Source: Flavobacterium sp. NG2
GTDB taxonomy: Bacteria > Bacteroidota > Bacteroidia > Flavobacteriales > Flavobacteriaceae
NCBI RefSeq assembly: GCF_034119845.1
Contig: NZ_CP139420.1
Span: 3,908,001 to 3,972,000 of the forward strand
DNA length: 64,000 nt
Direction: 5' to 3'
Shown here: piece after piece, positions 1-10,300 of the stretch
How positions within the stretch are numbered: the first letter of the stretch is position 1
Layout of the letters: each line of letters begins with the position of its first letter
Program-made: the position numbers and the translations under genes
Notes under the pieces: generated by a model
Told to the model about the DNA's origin: nothing
The model's database searches: none
What the model saw: the letters and a program-made list of their open reading frames with translations, nothing else

Positions 1-889
1 TTTTCAATGGCTTAGTGATTACAAAATTTTCATTGGCTCCATTACCTCCATTTTGCTTTGCAACATCATCATAAGCATTAATTGTTGCTCTAGACACATC
101 TCTAAATAATTTCCCATCAATATAGATTTTAACCCCATCAGCACTCCACTCAAATCCATAAACATGAAAGGCTGCTGCTACTCTAAACCCTAAGTCGTGA
201 GACTCTGTATAGGTTGTTCTACCAGCACCTGCACTAGTCCAATCGTGGATGGACCACCAAAGTTCACGTTCTTTACCAGCTGCTTCCTTACTAGGCTGTT
301 TGTGGTCGCCAAACATTTCAAAAAAATCAAACTCTACATTGGAACCAGTTGCCCAAAAAGAACTTGTTATCTCACAATCTGCCGCTTTTGACTTTACTTC
401 CAAATAACCATAAGTAAATTCCTTTTTAGAAATGATAGCAGCAGTGGTAATGTTTTCATATTTCACACCATTATCTAATTTGGTCGAAAAATTAAAAGTA
501 GGCTCCCAACGAGTTTCTAATTTCAACATTCCCTTTTCAACTCGAACATTGTTTGTTGAAAACTGTGAAGGCGCTCTTCCAATAAAATTAGACTGATAAA
601 CGCCTCCTTTCCCTTGAATATGCCATTTGGTTTCATCCAAAACTGCACCATCAAATTCATCACTCATTTCTTCATTCAAAACCCATTCTCCTGTGTTTTT
701 TTGATCCGATAATGGTGCATTAGGATTTGGTACAGGATCAACAACTACCGGATCCTTAATAACGTCAATTACCTGAGCATCTTCTTTGGACTTGCTACAA
801 TTCACTAATGTTAGCATAACAATTCCAAAAACAACTTTAAAAAAAACACCTCTTTTATTCAAATCTCTATCCATTACTTCTATATTCAT
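1..889 (-). CDS. GH16 family glycoside hydrolase lipoprotein (C-terminus off the left edge)
   Basis: The reverse strand is open from an ATG at 889 to the window edge, giving about 296 residues with no stop. The N-terminus has a hydrophobic stretch ending in a lipobox (L-V-N-C, Cys31), so it is probably a surface or periplasmic lipoprotein. A low-complexity Asp/Pro/Val linker follows, then a GH16 jelly-roll core. Near 320-350 it carries E-F-D-F-F-E-M-F-G, the beta-bulge ExDxxE active site in which the first Glu is nucleophile and the last is acid/base. Upstream lies W-H-I-Q-G..G-R-A-P-S-Q-F, typical of the agarase/porphyranase/kappa-carrageenase branches. The locus context favours endo-attack on a carrageenan or furcellaran-type galactan; I cannot assign the GH16 subfamily. 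An in-frame ATG at 874 is an alternative start. A 21-bp direct-repeat site lies about 85 bp upstream. Confidence 0.85.
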   Translation of the reverse strand, partial: MNIEVMDRDLNKRGVFFKVVFGIVMLTLVNCSKSKEDAQVIDVIKDPVVVDPVPNPNAPLSDQKNTGEWVLNEEMSDEFDGAVLDETKWHIQGKGGVYQSNFIGRAPSQFSTNNVRVEKGMLKLETRWEPTFNFSTKLDNGVKYENITTAAIISKKEFTYGYLEVKSKAADCEITSSFWATGSNVEFDFFEMFGDHKQPSKEAAGKERELWWSIHDWTSAGAGRTTYTESHDLGFRVAAAFHVYGFEWSADGVKIYIDGKLFRDVSRATINAYDDVAKQNGGNGANENFVITKPLK

Positions 890-972
890 TTAAAAAAAAC
901 AACTAACACACTGACAACTAAAAACATAGCTAACAAATAAAAGAAAACAACGAACAAATAAATCTTATCATT

Positions 973-1000
973 TTACCCTTATCTAGTTCTATTTTACCTT
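973..1000 (-). promoter_or_regulatory. 21-bp-period direct repeat (site C), putative operator for the GH16 gene
   Basis: On the plus strand TTACCC starts at 973 and TTACCT at 994, exactly 21 bp apart. The site is about 85 bp upstream of the GH16 start. The same spacing and core recur upstream of four other genes in this window. A 21-bp spacing (two helical turns) is what is known for AraC-family tandem half-sites. The binding protein is inferred, not shown. Confidence 0.5.
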
Positions 1001-1018
1001 TTTAGCTACGCCAAAAAA

Positions 1019-1061
1019 AATCCCGTAAAAAACCAAAACAAATTTTAATTTTCACGGGATT
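1019..1061 (-). terminator. Probable terminator of the GH82 gene at 1088-2716
   Basis: A stem pairs AATCCCGT (from 1019) with ACGGGATT (ending 1061), extended by A/T pairs. It lies just downstream of the GH82 stop codon in the minus direction. The loop is fairly long and the T-run modest, so strength is uncertain. Confidence 0.55.
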
Positions 1062-1087
1062 CAAATACTTACTTCCAAGAAGAAGAC

Positions 1088-2716
1088 TTATAAAATCACT
1101 ATTTTTTTACTCACCTTAGTAGTTCCACTTTTTGCATTTACCAAATAAGTTCCTTTGGCTAAATTTAATTGTGGAAGATTGATTTCGACCCTTGACTTTC
1201 CTTTAAAATCATTCGCATAAACCATTTTACCTGACATATCATAAATCGCTATTGCAACATCTGAAATACCCGCCAAATCAATAGCCAAAAATTCATCATC
1301 ACTTTTAAAAGGATTTGGATACATTTTTAAATTATTATCAATTTCGAAAGTATTTACCGCCAATGCCGGAGGACAGTTGCTGGTATTTACCTGATTATCA
1401 TCTCTTGAAATTACCAAAGAAATTGACCAATCAAAACCTGAAGCATTAGTCTTAAGTTCATTTTCGGTTGGAACATTTATACTGTAATATCCGTCACCCA
1501 CTGCCCCACCGGTGGTACTTGCTCGATAAAGCAATGGAGCTACCGATGGCCCAAGATAAAATGTTTCCATATTAGGAATCGGATTTGGTCTTAATATTTC
1601 CGGATTGGTTCTTAACTTACAAGGCACCCATGGAAATATACCTTGTTTGACATGGGCATTGATTCCATAAGCGGAGGTAATATCAGTTATTCTCGAAGAT
1701 GAATCAAAAAAACCAACTCCTACAAAAGGAGACACTTTGTCGAACGCTTTGTCAATACGCACGGCTGCCATACATCCAGTGGCTTCTATTTTTTGTATAT
1801 CAATCCATCCATTTACAGCACTCCAAGGTTGCAACATAACAGCAGCATTCCCATCAGTACATTTTATATTATATCCAAATATTTCAGACATCTTAGCCAC
1901 TTCCTGAGGAATCACACCTCCTGAAGCACTTACATCGTCACTTTCAAGCCTAAGAGTAACACCACCTCTTAAAGAAGTTAAATTCTTAAAAAGCAACTTC
2001 TCACCAGTTCTTACTTGCACAACGCCATAACCGCCATGTCCATTTATAATGGTTAGATTTTTAACCAAACCTTTAACGGGACCTGCCCAAATATTGTTTC
2101 TCTTACTTGCTGAACAATTCAGCGCTGCATGTATAGTACCATTATCATCTACAAAACAATCAGCTACCATAAAATTCTTTGCTTCTTTAACATTAAATGG
2201 TGTAATTCTGGTTTCTTTATCTAAATGAGTTAAATCAACTTTAAATTGTCCGCTTGAAGCCCTGATACTCACATTCTCTGACAATACTCCTGTATAGCCA
2301 ATACGAAAAATAGACATATTAGGAATTTGAGGATTGGTAGGAGAGACAGCATCATAAGGTTTTACAATCGCCAAAGGATCGAATACCAAATGAACATCTG
2401 ATTTGAGTTGAATTTCGTTGAATTCCCATGTTCCAGCAGGAATGGTAATAACTCCACCTTTAAGGTTTTCACCATTTACCATCACCGTCAGGTTAGTCAG
2501 GGTATTAATAGCCGTTTGCAGAGCCGGAGAATCATCTCCTGTTGCAGGATTATAAACCAAAGTTATTCTTTGTGAAGAGGGTGCTGCAGGATACTTTCCG
2601 GAACTATCAGTAAAAAAATCTGCTTCATTTCTAAACTCGGGTAAGGGAGAACCTACTTGTGAAAAACCTAAGTTTATTAAAAATAAAAAGAGTATTATGG
2701 TTGTGCTTTTTTTCAT
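1088..2716 (-). CDS. GH82 (iota-carrageenase family) homologue with T9SS sorting domain
   Basis: 542 residues: signal peptide (to about residue 20), a right-handed beta-helix core, then a Por-type T9SS C-terminal domain starting near Y-P-N-P-F (about residue 465), which implies secretion to the cell surface or medium. The core has the GH82 signature G-G-V-T-L-R-L-E-S-D-D: Glu258 and Asp260 line up with the general acid and base (E245/D247) known for Alteromonas CgiA, and the Gln of Y-G-V-V-Q is present. The residue aligned with CgiA His281 is Trp298 here (M-L-Q-P-W), a notable change. Expected reaction: endo-hydrolysis of beta-1,4 linkages in iota-type carrageenan. It is the only one of four GH82 homologues in the window that keeps both the acid and the base. 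Confidence 0.8.
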   Translation of the reverse strand: MKKSTTIILFLFLINLGFSQVGSPLPEFRNEADFFTDSSGKYPAAPSSQRITLVYNPATGDDSPALQTAINTLTNLTVMVNGENLKGGVITIPAGTWEFNEIQLKSDVHLVFDPLAIVKPYDAVSPTNPQIPNMSIFRIGYTGVLSENVSIRASSGQFKVDLTHLDKETRITPFNVKEAKNFMVADCFVDDNGTIHAALNCSASKRNNIWAGPVKGLVKNLTIINGHGGYGVVQVRTGEKLLFKNLTSLRGGVTLRLESDDVSASGGVIPQEVAKMSEIFGYNIKCTDGNAAVMLQPWSAVNGWIDIQKIEATGCMAAVRIDKAFDKVSPFVGVGFFDSSSRITDITSAYGINAHVKQGIFPWVPCKLRTNPEILRPNPIPNMETFYLGPSVAPLLYRASTTGGAVGDGYYSINVPTENELKTNASGFDWSISLVISRDDNQVNTSNCPPALAVNTFEIDNNLKMYPNPFKSDDEFLAIDLAGISDVAIAIYDMSGKMVYANDFKGKSRVEINLPQLNLAKGTYLVNAKSGTTKVSKKIVIL

Positions 2717-3168
2717 GACATTTAGTTTGTATATAACAATCTGTCTTATTATTTTTGATTCTTAACCTCAATATACAAACCAAGGTCGTTTGTCGATTTT
2801 GGATTCTAAGTCATTAATTTCAACGAGCTGAAAGGTTTCCTTTTCATCCAAAACTTGTTTCTGGGAAATACAAAATCCTCCTTTACACAGGAAATATTCA
2901 GTTAATTCAATGGATACTAAATTACTTATCACTCAACATACGACTAAAGTTAGTATTTGCACTATATTCCCAATCTTATCATACAAATGGATTCTGCTAT
3001 AATTAAGTTCACAAACAAAAATCCTGATAAATGAAAGTTATAAGGAATGAGCCCGACACAATATCGAGCTCTTCATTTTCAAAATTAAATATAGATTTAT
3101 TTGAGATTTTGAGTGTAGTCTACACCTGATGATTTAAAAATATTTTGCTTATAAAGTAAAAAGCTTAT
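2717..3168. other. Intergenic region without a recognisable gene
   Basis: About 450 AT-rich bases separate the GH82 start from the stop of the small secreted protein gene. It probably holds the GH82 promoter, but I could not place a convincing promoter motif. There is no clear copy of the 21-bp direct repeat. A weak imperfect stem (GAGC..GCTC) lies around 3046-3080. Confidence 0.5.
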
Positions 3169-3525
3169 TTACTTAACATTCTTCATTTCTTCTTGCATTT
3201 TCTGAAAAAACGGTTGTAATTCAGCATACGACTTACCAGTCATTTTAGACATAGCACTATTAAAGTCTCTTGAAGCTTGCTGACCTATTTCTTTTTTCTC
3301 ATCAGCAGTAATTTCTCCATTTTTTAATTTTCCTGCTGAATTTACGTAAGCCATCACTACTGTAGTACGCAGTGTCATCAGATCTTTTTTCTGATTTTCG
3401 GTTAGTCCAAATTCTTTAACTGCCGAATCAACAAAATAATCGATTTGTTTTTGTTGCCATTTGTCTTGAGCAAATGTTGCGGTAGCTGTCATTAGTAATA
3501 TAAAAACTAAAATAATTCGTTTCAT
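3169..3525 (-). CDS. Small secreted alpha-helical protein of unknown function
   Basis: 118 residues with a clear signal peptide (M-K-R-I-I-L-V-F..A-T-F-A-Q), so exported to the periplasm or beyond. The mature part is charged and predicted helical, with an L-T-E-N-Q segment around residue 41 and Y-A-E-L-Q near residue 100. This loosely recalls the LTxxQ repeats of periplasmic Spy/CpxP-type proteins, but the match is too thin to assign. I do not recognise the family. It sits downstream of the AraC regulator gene in the same direction and has its own copy of the 21-bp direct repeat about 70 bp upstream. That suggests co-induction with the polysaccharide enzymes rather than housekeeping. Confidence 0.7.
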   Translation of the reverse strand: MKRIILVFILLMTATATFAQDKWQQKQIDYFVDSAVKEFGLTENQKKDLMTLRTTVVMAYVNSAGKLKNGEITADEKKEIGQQASRDFNSAMSKMTGKSYAELQPFFQKMQEEMKNVK

Positions 3526-3594
3526 AATTTAAAAATTAATCGGTTTAATAATTAATAAATTTACAAACAAAACGACAGCACAATAAGGCCTATT

Positions 3595-3622
3595 TTATCC
3601 TAAACAAAATAAAAATTACCCT
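3595..3622 (-). promoter_or_regulatory. 21-bp-period direct repeat (site E) upstream of the small secreted protein gene
   Basis: TTATCC at 3595 and TTACCC at 3616 are 21 bp apart. A further TACCC core starts at 3635, 18 bp after the TACCC of the second copy. Site E is about 70 bp upstream of the start codon. It is the most degenerate of the five well-placed copies. Confidence 0.4.
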
Positions 3623-3768
3623 TATTAAAAACTATACCCTTTTTAAAACTGACAAAAATCAACTCAATTTTAAATCCCTATTAACAACAAAAAAGATTGC
3701 AACAACTGGTATAATTAACAACTATCTCTAGATCTTTACTTAATTTAAAAAACTACACCATCAGACTT

Positions 3769-4626
3769 TTACATAGTATACTTATAACTCTTTGGTGTGC
3801 TTCCCATGATGTGTTTAAACTGTTTATTAAAGTTGGTTATTGATTTATATCCTACCATATGACTTACTTCAGAAATCGGTAAATCTTCTTGTACCAATAA
3901 ACGCGAAGCATTACGAATGCGAACTTCATTCAAAAACTCTGTGAAAGATTTGTTGGTCATTTTCTTGAAAAAACGACAAAATGAATTAGTTGTCATACAA
4001 GCAATATCAGAAACCTGACTCAAACTAATATAATTAGCATAATTATCTGATATATATTTAATTACCGTATCCAATCGACCCGAATCGTCAGTTGCTAATT
4101 GACTCATATCAGAAGATGACAACACTTCCTTGGTTTCAGACAACGACAATCGATGTAACAAACTTAATAGTTTAATCGATTGTTCTGCTGGAGATAAATC
4201 GACAATTTCTATCAAATCATCATGCAGTTCATCGCTTACATTTTTCCCAAATGAAACACCAAATTTAGATTGTTCCAACATATGGTTAATAGCTGAAAAT
4301 TCGGGATTACTAAAAGTACCTTCTCCTAAAAAATTTTTGGTGAATTTTAATATAATCGTTTTTACGTGAGCATCTTCATCTTCATCATAATAAGAAGGAT
4401 CATTACGCCATAAATGAGGCAAGAATGGCCCAACCAAAACCAAGTCCCCAGGTAAAAAATGAGAAACATTATCACCTACAAAACGTACCCCACTGCTTTC
4501 AGAGATATATAACAATTCATACTGCGAATGATAATGCCAAAAAGAATCCTTACAAGGCACTAATGCCGCTCGAATATTCAATCGAGCGTTGACAAAACTA
4601 TCGGGATTTTTTAAAACTAATTTCAT
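3769..4626 (-). CDS. AraC-family transcriptional regulator with N-terminal cupin domain
   Basis: 285 residues, no signal peptide, cytoplasmic. The N-terminal ~90 residues form an AraC-type cupin (H-Y-H-S-Q-Y-E-L-L-Y-I, then G-D-L-V-L-V-G-P-F-L-P-H), presumed to bind a small sugar or oligosaccharide. The C-terminal ~100 residues hold two helix-turn-helix motifs of the HTH_18 type (L-S-Q-V-S-D-I-A.., I-S-E-V-S-H-M-V-G-Y-K-S). It lies immediately downstream of the first SusCD operon, beyond that operon's terminator, and has no 21-bp repeat of its own. Such regulators usually activate sugar genes from tandem half-sites about 21 bp apart, so it is one of two candidate readers of the repeats found here; the hybrid two-component protein is the other. 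Confidence 0.88.
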   Translation of the reverse strand: MKLVLKNPDSFVNARLNIRAALVPCKDSFWHYHSQYELLYISESSGVRFVGDNVSHFLPGDLVLVGPFLPHLWRNDPSYYDEDEDAHVKTIILKFTKNFLGEGTFSNPEFSAINHMLEQSKFGVSFGKNVSDELHDDLIEIVDLSPAEQSIKLLSLLHRLSLSETKEVLSSSDMSQLATDDSGRLDTVIKYISDNYANYISLSQVSDIACMTTNSFCRFFKKMTNKSFTEFLNEVRIRNASRLLVQEDLPISEVSHMVGYKSITNFNKQFKHIMGSTPKSYKYTM

Positions 4627-4978
4627 AAAACACGGGTACTATCTTGTTAGTATAACATTTAACTCTATTTATGATTAGCAAAAATTATTCCAAAAACAGA
4701 ATAAAATTACTAAAACATGCCTTCATAAGGCATGCTACTTCTTTCATAGTCTCAAAGATAAAGACTTTATTAAGTATATACTATAAAAAAACACAGAATT
4801 GAATGCATATTCATATTAAAAACCAGTTAAATTGAAGATATCACAATTTTAATCACAAAGAAGTAAGGATTCTCCCAAAACAAACAGCCAAAATCAGCCT
4901 TACTAAAAACAAGAGGCTACTCCACTTAGAAAGTGTGATAGCCTCTAAAAAACTAACTACAAAAAACTTTACTCAAAA
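4627..4978. other. Intergenic region between the SusC/D operon and the AraC gene
   Basis: About 350 AT-rich bases. The right part holds the hairpin terminator listed separately. The left part must hold the AraC promoter, which I could not pin down. I see no other structure. Confidence 0.5.
4912..4946 (-). terminator. Terminator of the first susC-susD-lipoprotein operon
   Basis: AGAGGCTA (4912-4919) pairs with TAGCCTCT (4939-4946), with an inner CACTT/AAGTG stem. On the minus strand it is followed by GTTTTTAG. It lies just beyond the stop of the lipoprotein gene at 4979. Confidence 0.75.
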
Positions 4979-5473
4979 TTATGGAACAATCGTGGCTAAT
5001 ACTTTAACTTGAAAAACCTGTTCAAAAACCCACACACCATCAACTAATACAGCATCTACTGGCGTAGTCCCTTTGTATGTAACTTTATCTTTATAAGTAT
5101 TTCTTAAAGTCACAGTATAATCACCGGCAGTTGGGAAATAAATAAAAACTGTTGCATCAGTTGTTACCAACCCTTTTGTTGCATCGATATAAGGAGTTAA
5201 ATCTGGATAAGGTACTGTATTTACATTTTTGAAACCTGATTTCAAAAAATGAGATCCTTCCTTAATTTTCCACTCATGCGATAAAGTTCCCTGTGATAAA
5301 TCAAAAATTGACAAAGCTTTACCAGCTGGAATTGTAATTGGAGCAGTAACACTTAACGGAGTACTTGAATACCAGGTTACATCAGAAAATTCAGGATCGG
5401 GTGTTAGCGATTCTTTTTCACAACTTGTAAAAAACAATCCTAAAAACATTGCTATTATTACTATATTTTTCAT
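4979..5473 (-). CDS. SusE-like surface glycan-binding lipoprotein
   Basis: 164 residues with a lipoprotein signal (F-F-T-S-C, Cys18). The mature part is beta-rich and looks like one PKD/Ig-like domain; T-A-G-D-Y-T-V-T-L-R-N near residue 120 is the usual end of a PKD fold. It is encoded 14 bp downstream of the susD gene, the position normally held by SusE/SusF-type glycan-binding proteins. Expected role: capture of the target oligosaccharide at the cell surface beside the SusCD importer. It is short for a SusE (usually 300+ residues), so it may be a minimal single-domain binder. Function is inferred from position and fold-like features only. Confidence 0.65.
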   Translation of the reverse strand: MKNIVIIAMFLGLFFTSCEKESLTPDPEFSDVTWYSSTPLSVTAPITIPAGKALSIFDLSQGTLSHEWKIKEGSHFLKSGFKNVNTVPYPDLTPYIDATKGLVTTDATVFIYFPTAGDYTVTLRNTYKDKVTYKGTTPVDAVLVDGVWVFEQVFQVKVLATIVP

Positions 5474-5487
5474 TTTCTTCTTTTTAA

Positions 5488-7296
5488 TTATTTAGATAAA
5501 TTAGGATTTCTACCCACCTCATTACTTGGTAATGGTAAATATTCACTAGTTCCTTCAACGAAGTTTTGAGCTGGAATTGCAAACTCATTAGGAATAGGCA
5601 AACTTGTACTTACTTTATTTGCTTCATCAACAACTGAAGCTTTAAATCTAGTTACTTGAGTTCCTATATTTGGATTAACAGTTTTTGCATACTTAAAATC
5701 ATTTGTATAATAGGTTTTTGAAGCCAAGTTGCTAAAATTAGATTTTAATATTCCCCATCTTCTCAAATCTGTAAAACGAGTTGCGTGACCTTCTGCTGAA
5801 GTTTCTAAAGGTTTATCAACAAACATTAATTTATCCATCAATGTAGTTGCAGTATAAACAACACCATCATAAGTACGTGTCCCTGCAAATTCACCTGTAA
5901 TACCATATAACTTTAATCCCCAACGAGCACGAACTTTATTAATAAGTGCCAAAGCTTCATTAATAGCACCTCTTTTTATCAAGCACTCCGCTTGCATTAA
6001 ATACACTTCAGACAATCTATGTACAATATAATTTTTAGATGATTTCTGTGCACCTAATGTATTTGCTGTTTCAGCTGTAAAAATATCCACATTTAAATAT
6101 TTTTTATAATATGCAAAAACTCTTGGCTGTGCGGTAGCATTTGCTGCAAAAAGAGTTAGACCTGCCGAAGCATCAATAACTGCAGGCACTCCGTAAGTAG
6201 GTGTTTGAAGATCTTCCGGCAAAGTAACCATAGCCGAGGCTCTTAATGGCACTCCCCTAAGCGGATTCGTGATAACACCCCCAATATGATTTCTTGCGTC
6301 CAAAGGATCCATCGGCTCTGCTTTATAAGCATAAGCCACCCAAGCAGGAGCTGTAAAACATAAATTTTGAGAGAAACTTAAAAAAGCCAATCTATTAGTA
6401 GTACTCTCTTCATCAAAATTCCCTAATTCTGGTCTAAAAGCGCCATCAAAGTTAACTTCAAAAATAGACTCACTATTAAACTCGTTTACAGTATAGAACA
6501 TAGCAATAGGATCCTTACCCGAAGCTGTAGTTCCATACAAACTGTAATTAGTATTACCAATTACATCATTAAAATAACCTTCAGCTAATAAATACTCCCC
6601 TTGATATAAATAACTAGTACCTAAAACTGTTGCAGCAGCAGCTCTCGTAGCACGCCCTTTTTCCGCTGGTCTAGTAGCTGGTAAATTATCGAAGGCATAT
6701 TGTAAATCTGCTCTAAAAAACTTTAATACATCTTCTGACGAAGAAACTGATTTGAAAAAATCATCAGATGTCACAGGTGTATGGTCTTCAATAACAATTT
6801 TCCCTTTGTTAAATGAAGTGTGTAAGTAAAAATGAAACAAACCTCTTAAAAAACGAGCTTGAGCCATTTGATAGATCCACTTTTGAGTATCTGTAGTAGT
6901 AGGTTTTATCCTTTCTAAAGCTTCAATAACTTGATTGGCTCTAAAAATCCCTCTATAGCAAGCCGCCCAATGACGGTCTATAAAGAAGTTATTATTACTA
7001 TAGTTCTGAAACCAAAACGTATACGCAAGGTCACCAGTTAAAAATGGATCAGGTCTTACATTTGAAAAATATCCCATATCCGAACGTACCATTTCTTCTC
7101 GTAAATTAAATACATACTGAGACAATAAAGTCGCATAAGCAGCAGTTAAACCACTGTTAGTATCATTTAAATTTTTCCAAAAACTACTTGAGTCTGTGAA
7201 ATTTGGATTTGTTTCTGTCAAATCTGGATTACAAGAACTCAACAGTCCAAGAATCAAAAACACAGAAGCACATTTATATATATATCTTTTCATCAT
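5488..7296 (-). CDS. SusD-family (RagB/SusD) outer-membrane lipoprotein, system 1
   Basis: 602 residues with a lipoprotein signal (L-L-S-S-C, Cys22). The N-terminal half shows the helical SusD/TPR pattern (W-A-A-C-Y-R-G-I-F-R-A-N-Q-V-I-E, A-Q-A-R-F-L-R-G-L-F-H-F) and the C-terminal half the conserved S-E-V-Y-L-M-Q-A-E-C-L-I, F-T-D-L-R-R-W-G and L-P-I-P segments. It forms the lid over the SusC barrel and delivers glycans to it. The gene lies 7 bp downstream of susC and shares its transcript. In this locus the substrate is presumably carrageenan oligosaccharides. Confidence 0.93.
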   Translation of the reverse strand: MMKRYIYKCASVFLILGLLSSCNPDLTETNPNFTDSSSFWKNLNDTNSGLTAAYATLLSQYVFNLREEMVRSDMGYFSNVRPDPFLTGDLAYTFWFQNYSNNNFFIDRHWAACYRGIFRANQVIEALERIKPTTTDTQKWIYQMAQARFLRGLFHFYLHTSFNKGKIVIEDHTPVTSDDFFKSVSSSEDVLKFFRADLQYAFDNLPATRPAEKGRATRAAAATVLGTSYLYQGEYLLAEGYFNDVIGNTNYSLYGTTASGKDPIAMFYTVNEFNSESIFEVNFDGAFRPELGNFDEESTTNRLAFLSFSQNLCFTAPAWVAYAYKAEPMDPLDARNHIGGVITNPLRGVPLRASAMVTLPEDLQTPTYGVPAVIDASAGLTLFAANATAQPRVFAYYKKYLNVDIFTAETANTLGAQKSSKNYIVHRLSEVYLMQAECLIKRGAINEALALINKVRARWGLKLYGITGEFAGTRTYDGVVYTATTLMDKLMFVDKPLETSAEGHATRFTDLRRWGILKSNFSNLASKTYYTNDFKYAKTVNPNIGTQVTRFKASVVDEANKVSTSLPIPNEFAIPAQNFVEGTSEYLPLPSNEVGRNPNLSK

Positions 7297-7303
7297 TAAA
7301 AAA

Positions 7304-10300
7304 TTAAAAATTAAAATTCAAACCAACTGAATACATTTTTGTTAAAGGGTAATTCCCTTTATCCAATCCTCTCGAGTTAACATTCCCTCCTACCTCTGGG
7401 TTATACCCCGTATATTTAGTAAAAGTGAATAAATTTTGCCCTGTTAAGAAAATTCTAAATTTACTGATTCCTAAAGCTGAAGTCGTTTTCTTAGATAAAT
7501 TATATCCAAAGGTTATATTTCTAATTCTTAAATAAGAACCATCTTCAATAAATAATTCTGTATTAGGTTGGTAATTTGGATGTGCTGAGAAAATCCCTCT
7601 GTAAGCTGGAAGTGTCCCATTTGGATTCACATCAGAATAAGAATTCAAAATTTCTTGACTTCTACCATATCCTATAGCGGTAGCTCTAGCCCCATTTACA
7701 ATCTCATGACCTAAAGCAGAATACATATTTAGATAAAAATCAAAATTATTATACTCTAAACTTAAATTGTATCCTATTTCATATTTAGGCAATCCACTAC
7801 CTGCATAAACTCTATCTCCTACAGACTGAAATATACCATCACCATCAACATCTTTATAAATTAAATCTCCCATTTTGAATTGGCGATTTGTAAAATAAGT
7901 ATTCGCTTGAGCTAATTTTTCTGGTGTATTTGCAATTCCATCAGTCGCAAACACAAAATAAGCTCCAGCTTCATATCCTGCTGCAAGTGCAGTAATTTGA
8001 CTTGTTGTAGCATTTCCTCCAGGTACAATTCCGTTATCGCTAGTCAAAATTGGACCATTAAATCCATCAGTTATTTTTGTAACCTTATTTTCGTTTGTAC
8101 TAAAAGTACCGTTCATTCTATATTTTAATTTACCAATTCTATCACGATAACCTACAGCTAACTCATAACCAGAATTAGTCATATTACCAATATTTAATAC
8201 CACTTGATTATTATTACTTAAGCTTCTGATTGAATTAGGAGCTCCTCCACCATTGGATGAATCATCTAAACCTACACTAGGCGGAACTGTTAAGCTAAAC
8301 AACATATCCTTCTTATCAGTTTGATAATACTCCGCAGTAACTGTCAGTTTATTTTTGAAAAAACCTAAATCAATACCGATATTCTTTTGAATAGAAGTTT
8401 CCCATTTCACATCAGGATTTCCAATTGTTGTTTGAATTGCTGAAGTAGCAACAGCACCATCACCAAAGGCATAAGCCAAATCTCTATAAATAGCTGTACT
8501 AAACGAATAATCTTGAAAACTTTGATTTCCTACTGTACCACTACTTAAACGTAGTTTAAAATTATTCACTACACTACTAAGTGGTTTGAAAAAATTCTCA
8601 TCAGAGATATTCCAAGCCGCAGATACAGATGGAAACAATCCCCAACGGTTTTGTTCTGCAAAACGAGAAGAACCATCTCTACGTATACTTGAACTTAACA
8701 AATATTTCCCTTTATAATCATATTGCATCCTTCCTATCATACCTGACAGTCTGTTTGTATAATCAGGACCTGAAATAGCTGATGCTACGCCTGTTGCGCT
8801 ATTCAATACAGTAATATTATTATCTGAAATATCAGCTTTTGAAACCGTTATCTCCTCATAGTCAAATCTTTCTGATGACAAAGCACCTGTTAAAGTCAAT
8901 TTATGATCTTTCGCAAAAGTAGTTTGATAATTTAAAGTCGCATCCCAAGTCACTGCATAACGTCTTTGAACGTTTTCAGAAATTGAACTTGGCTGAAGTA
9001 CCTCTAAGTTTCTTTGCACATCAAAAGTAGATTGACTAGGTCTAAATCTCATACGTTCAAAATTCAAATCATTCACTCCAAAACGAGTACTAATATTTAA
9101 ACCTTTAATAATATCATACCCTAATTCAATATTAGTATACGCTCTTGTTGATTTAGCCTCATCTAATGAATTAAGACTGGTCAACAACGAAACATTGGTA
9201 TTAAAATCATTACCTCCAAACAAATCCAAAGCATCTGCCTCAAGAGATAATATTGGCTGAGTTGGCTGATAACGGATCAACTGACTAATCGTATTAGAAG
9301 CCCCTCTATCCGTAAACTCTTTTGTCATTCCTATTCCAATATTGGCTGAAAATTTACCTTTTTTGTAAGTTACATTAGATCTTGAATTAAATCTCTGAAA
9401 GCTTGATCTTGAAATAACCCCTTTTTTATCAAAGAAACCTCCAATAAAAGAATATTTTAAATCATTACTTCCACCACTTACATTGATACTGTAGTTTTGA
9501 GTTCCTGCATTATCTACAAATAGCATTCTTGAGATATCATTATCATATTGAAACCTATCAGCAGCATTAGTCAATGGAGCTAAATTGATAGCACTATCAG
9601 CCGTTCCCGCCACATTTCTAGCTAAAAGCATATCCACATAGGTTTGATCAACAGCATTCAGTAACTTATGACCTTCTCCCAAAGTTTCAAATCCCTTACT
9701 TGCATCAAGCTTAACACTTAATGCACCTGCTTTTCCTTTTTTAGTTGTAATCAAAATTACCCCAGCAGCTCCACGAGTACCATAAATTGCTGCCGAAGAA
9801 GCATCTTTCAGTACATCGATAGATTCAATTTCGTTTGGACTAATTCCTGGATCCCCTTCTTGAGCAATACCATCAATTACGTATAAAGGAGTATTGGAAC
9901 CCGAAATCGAAGTAATACCTCTAATCAAAATCTCTGAACTAGTCCCTGGCTCACCTGAACTCACGACATTCACACCAGATATTTGTCCCTGTAAAGCATT
10001 CCCTAAATCTGAAGTAACTTGATTTACTATGTCCTCCGACTTAACACTCGCTACAGCTCCAGTTAACTCTTTTTTCTTTACAGTACCATAACCAATTACC
10101 ACAACTTCATTCAAATCTTGAGTAGCTGATTTCAGTTTTACATTTAAAGTTTTTCCAGTTACTTTTACGTTTTTAGTCGTCATTCCGATATAACTAAAAA
10201 CGAGTAAATCTCCTTCATTTGCTTTAATAACATATTTCCCATCAAAATCAGTAGCTGTACCTTTAGTTGCGCCTTTCACAATTACAGTTACACCTGGAAT

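Noticed and set aside
1..889. Assigning the GH16 as kappa-carrageenase, furcellaranase, agarase or porphyranase
   Set aside because: The active-site motif and edge-truncated core do not discriminate between subfamilies by eye.
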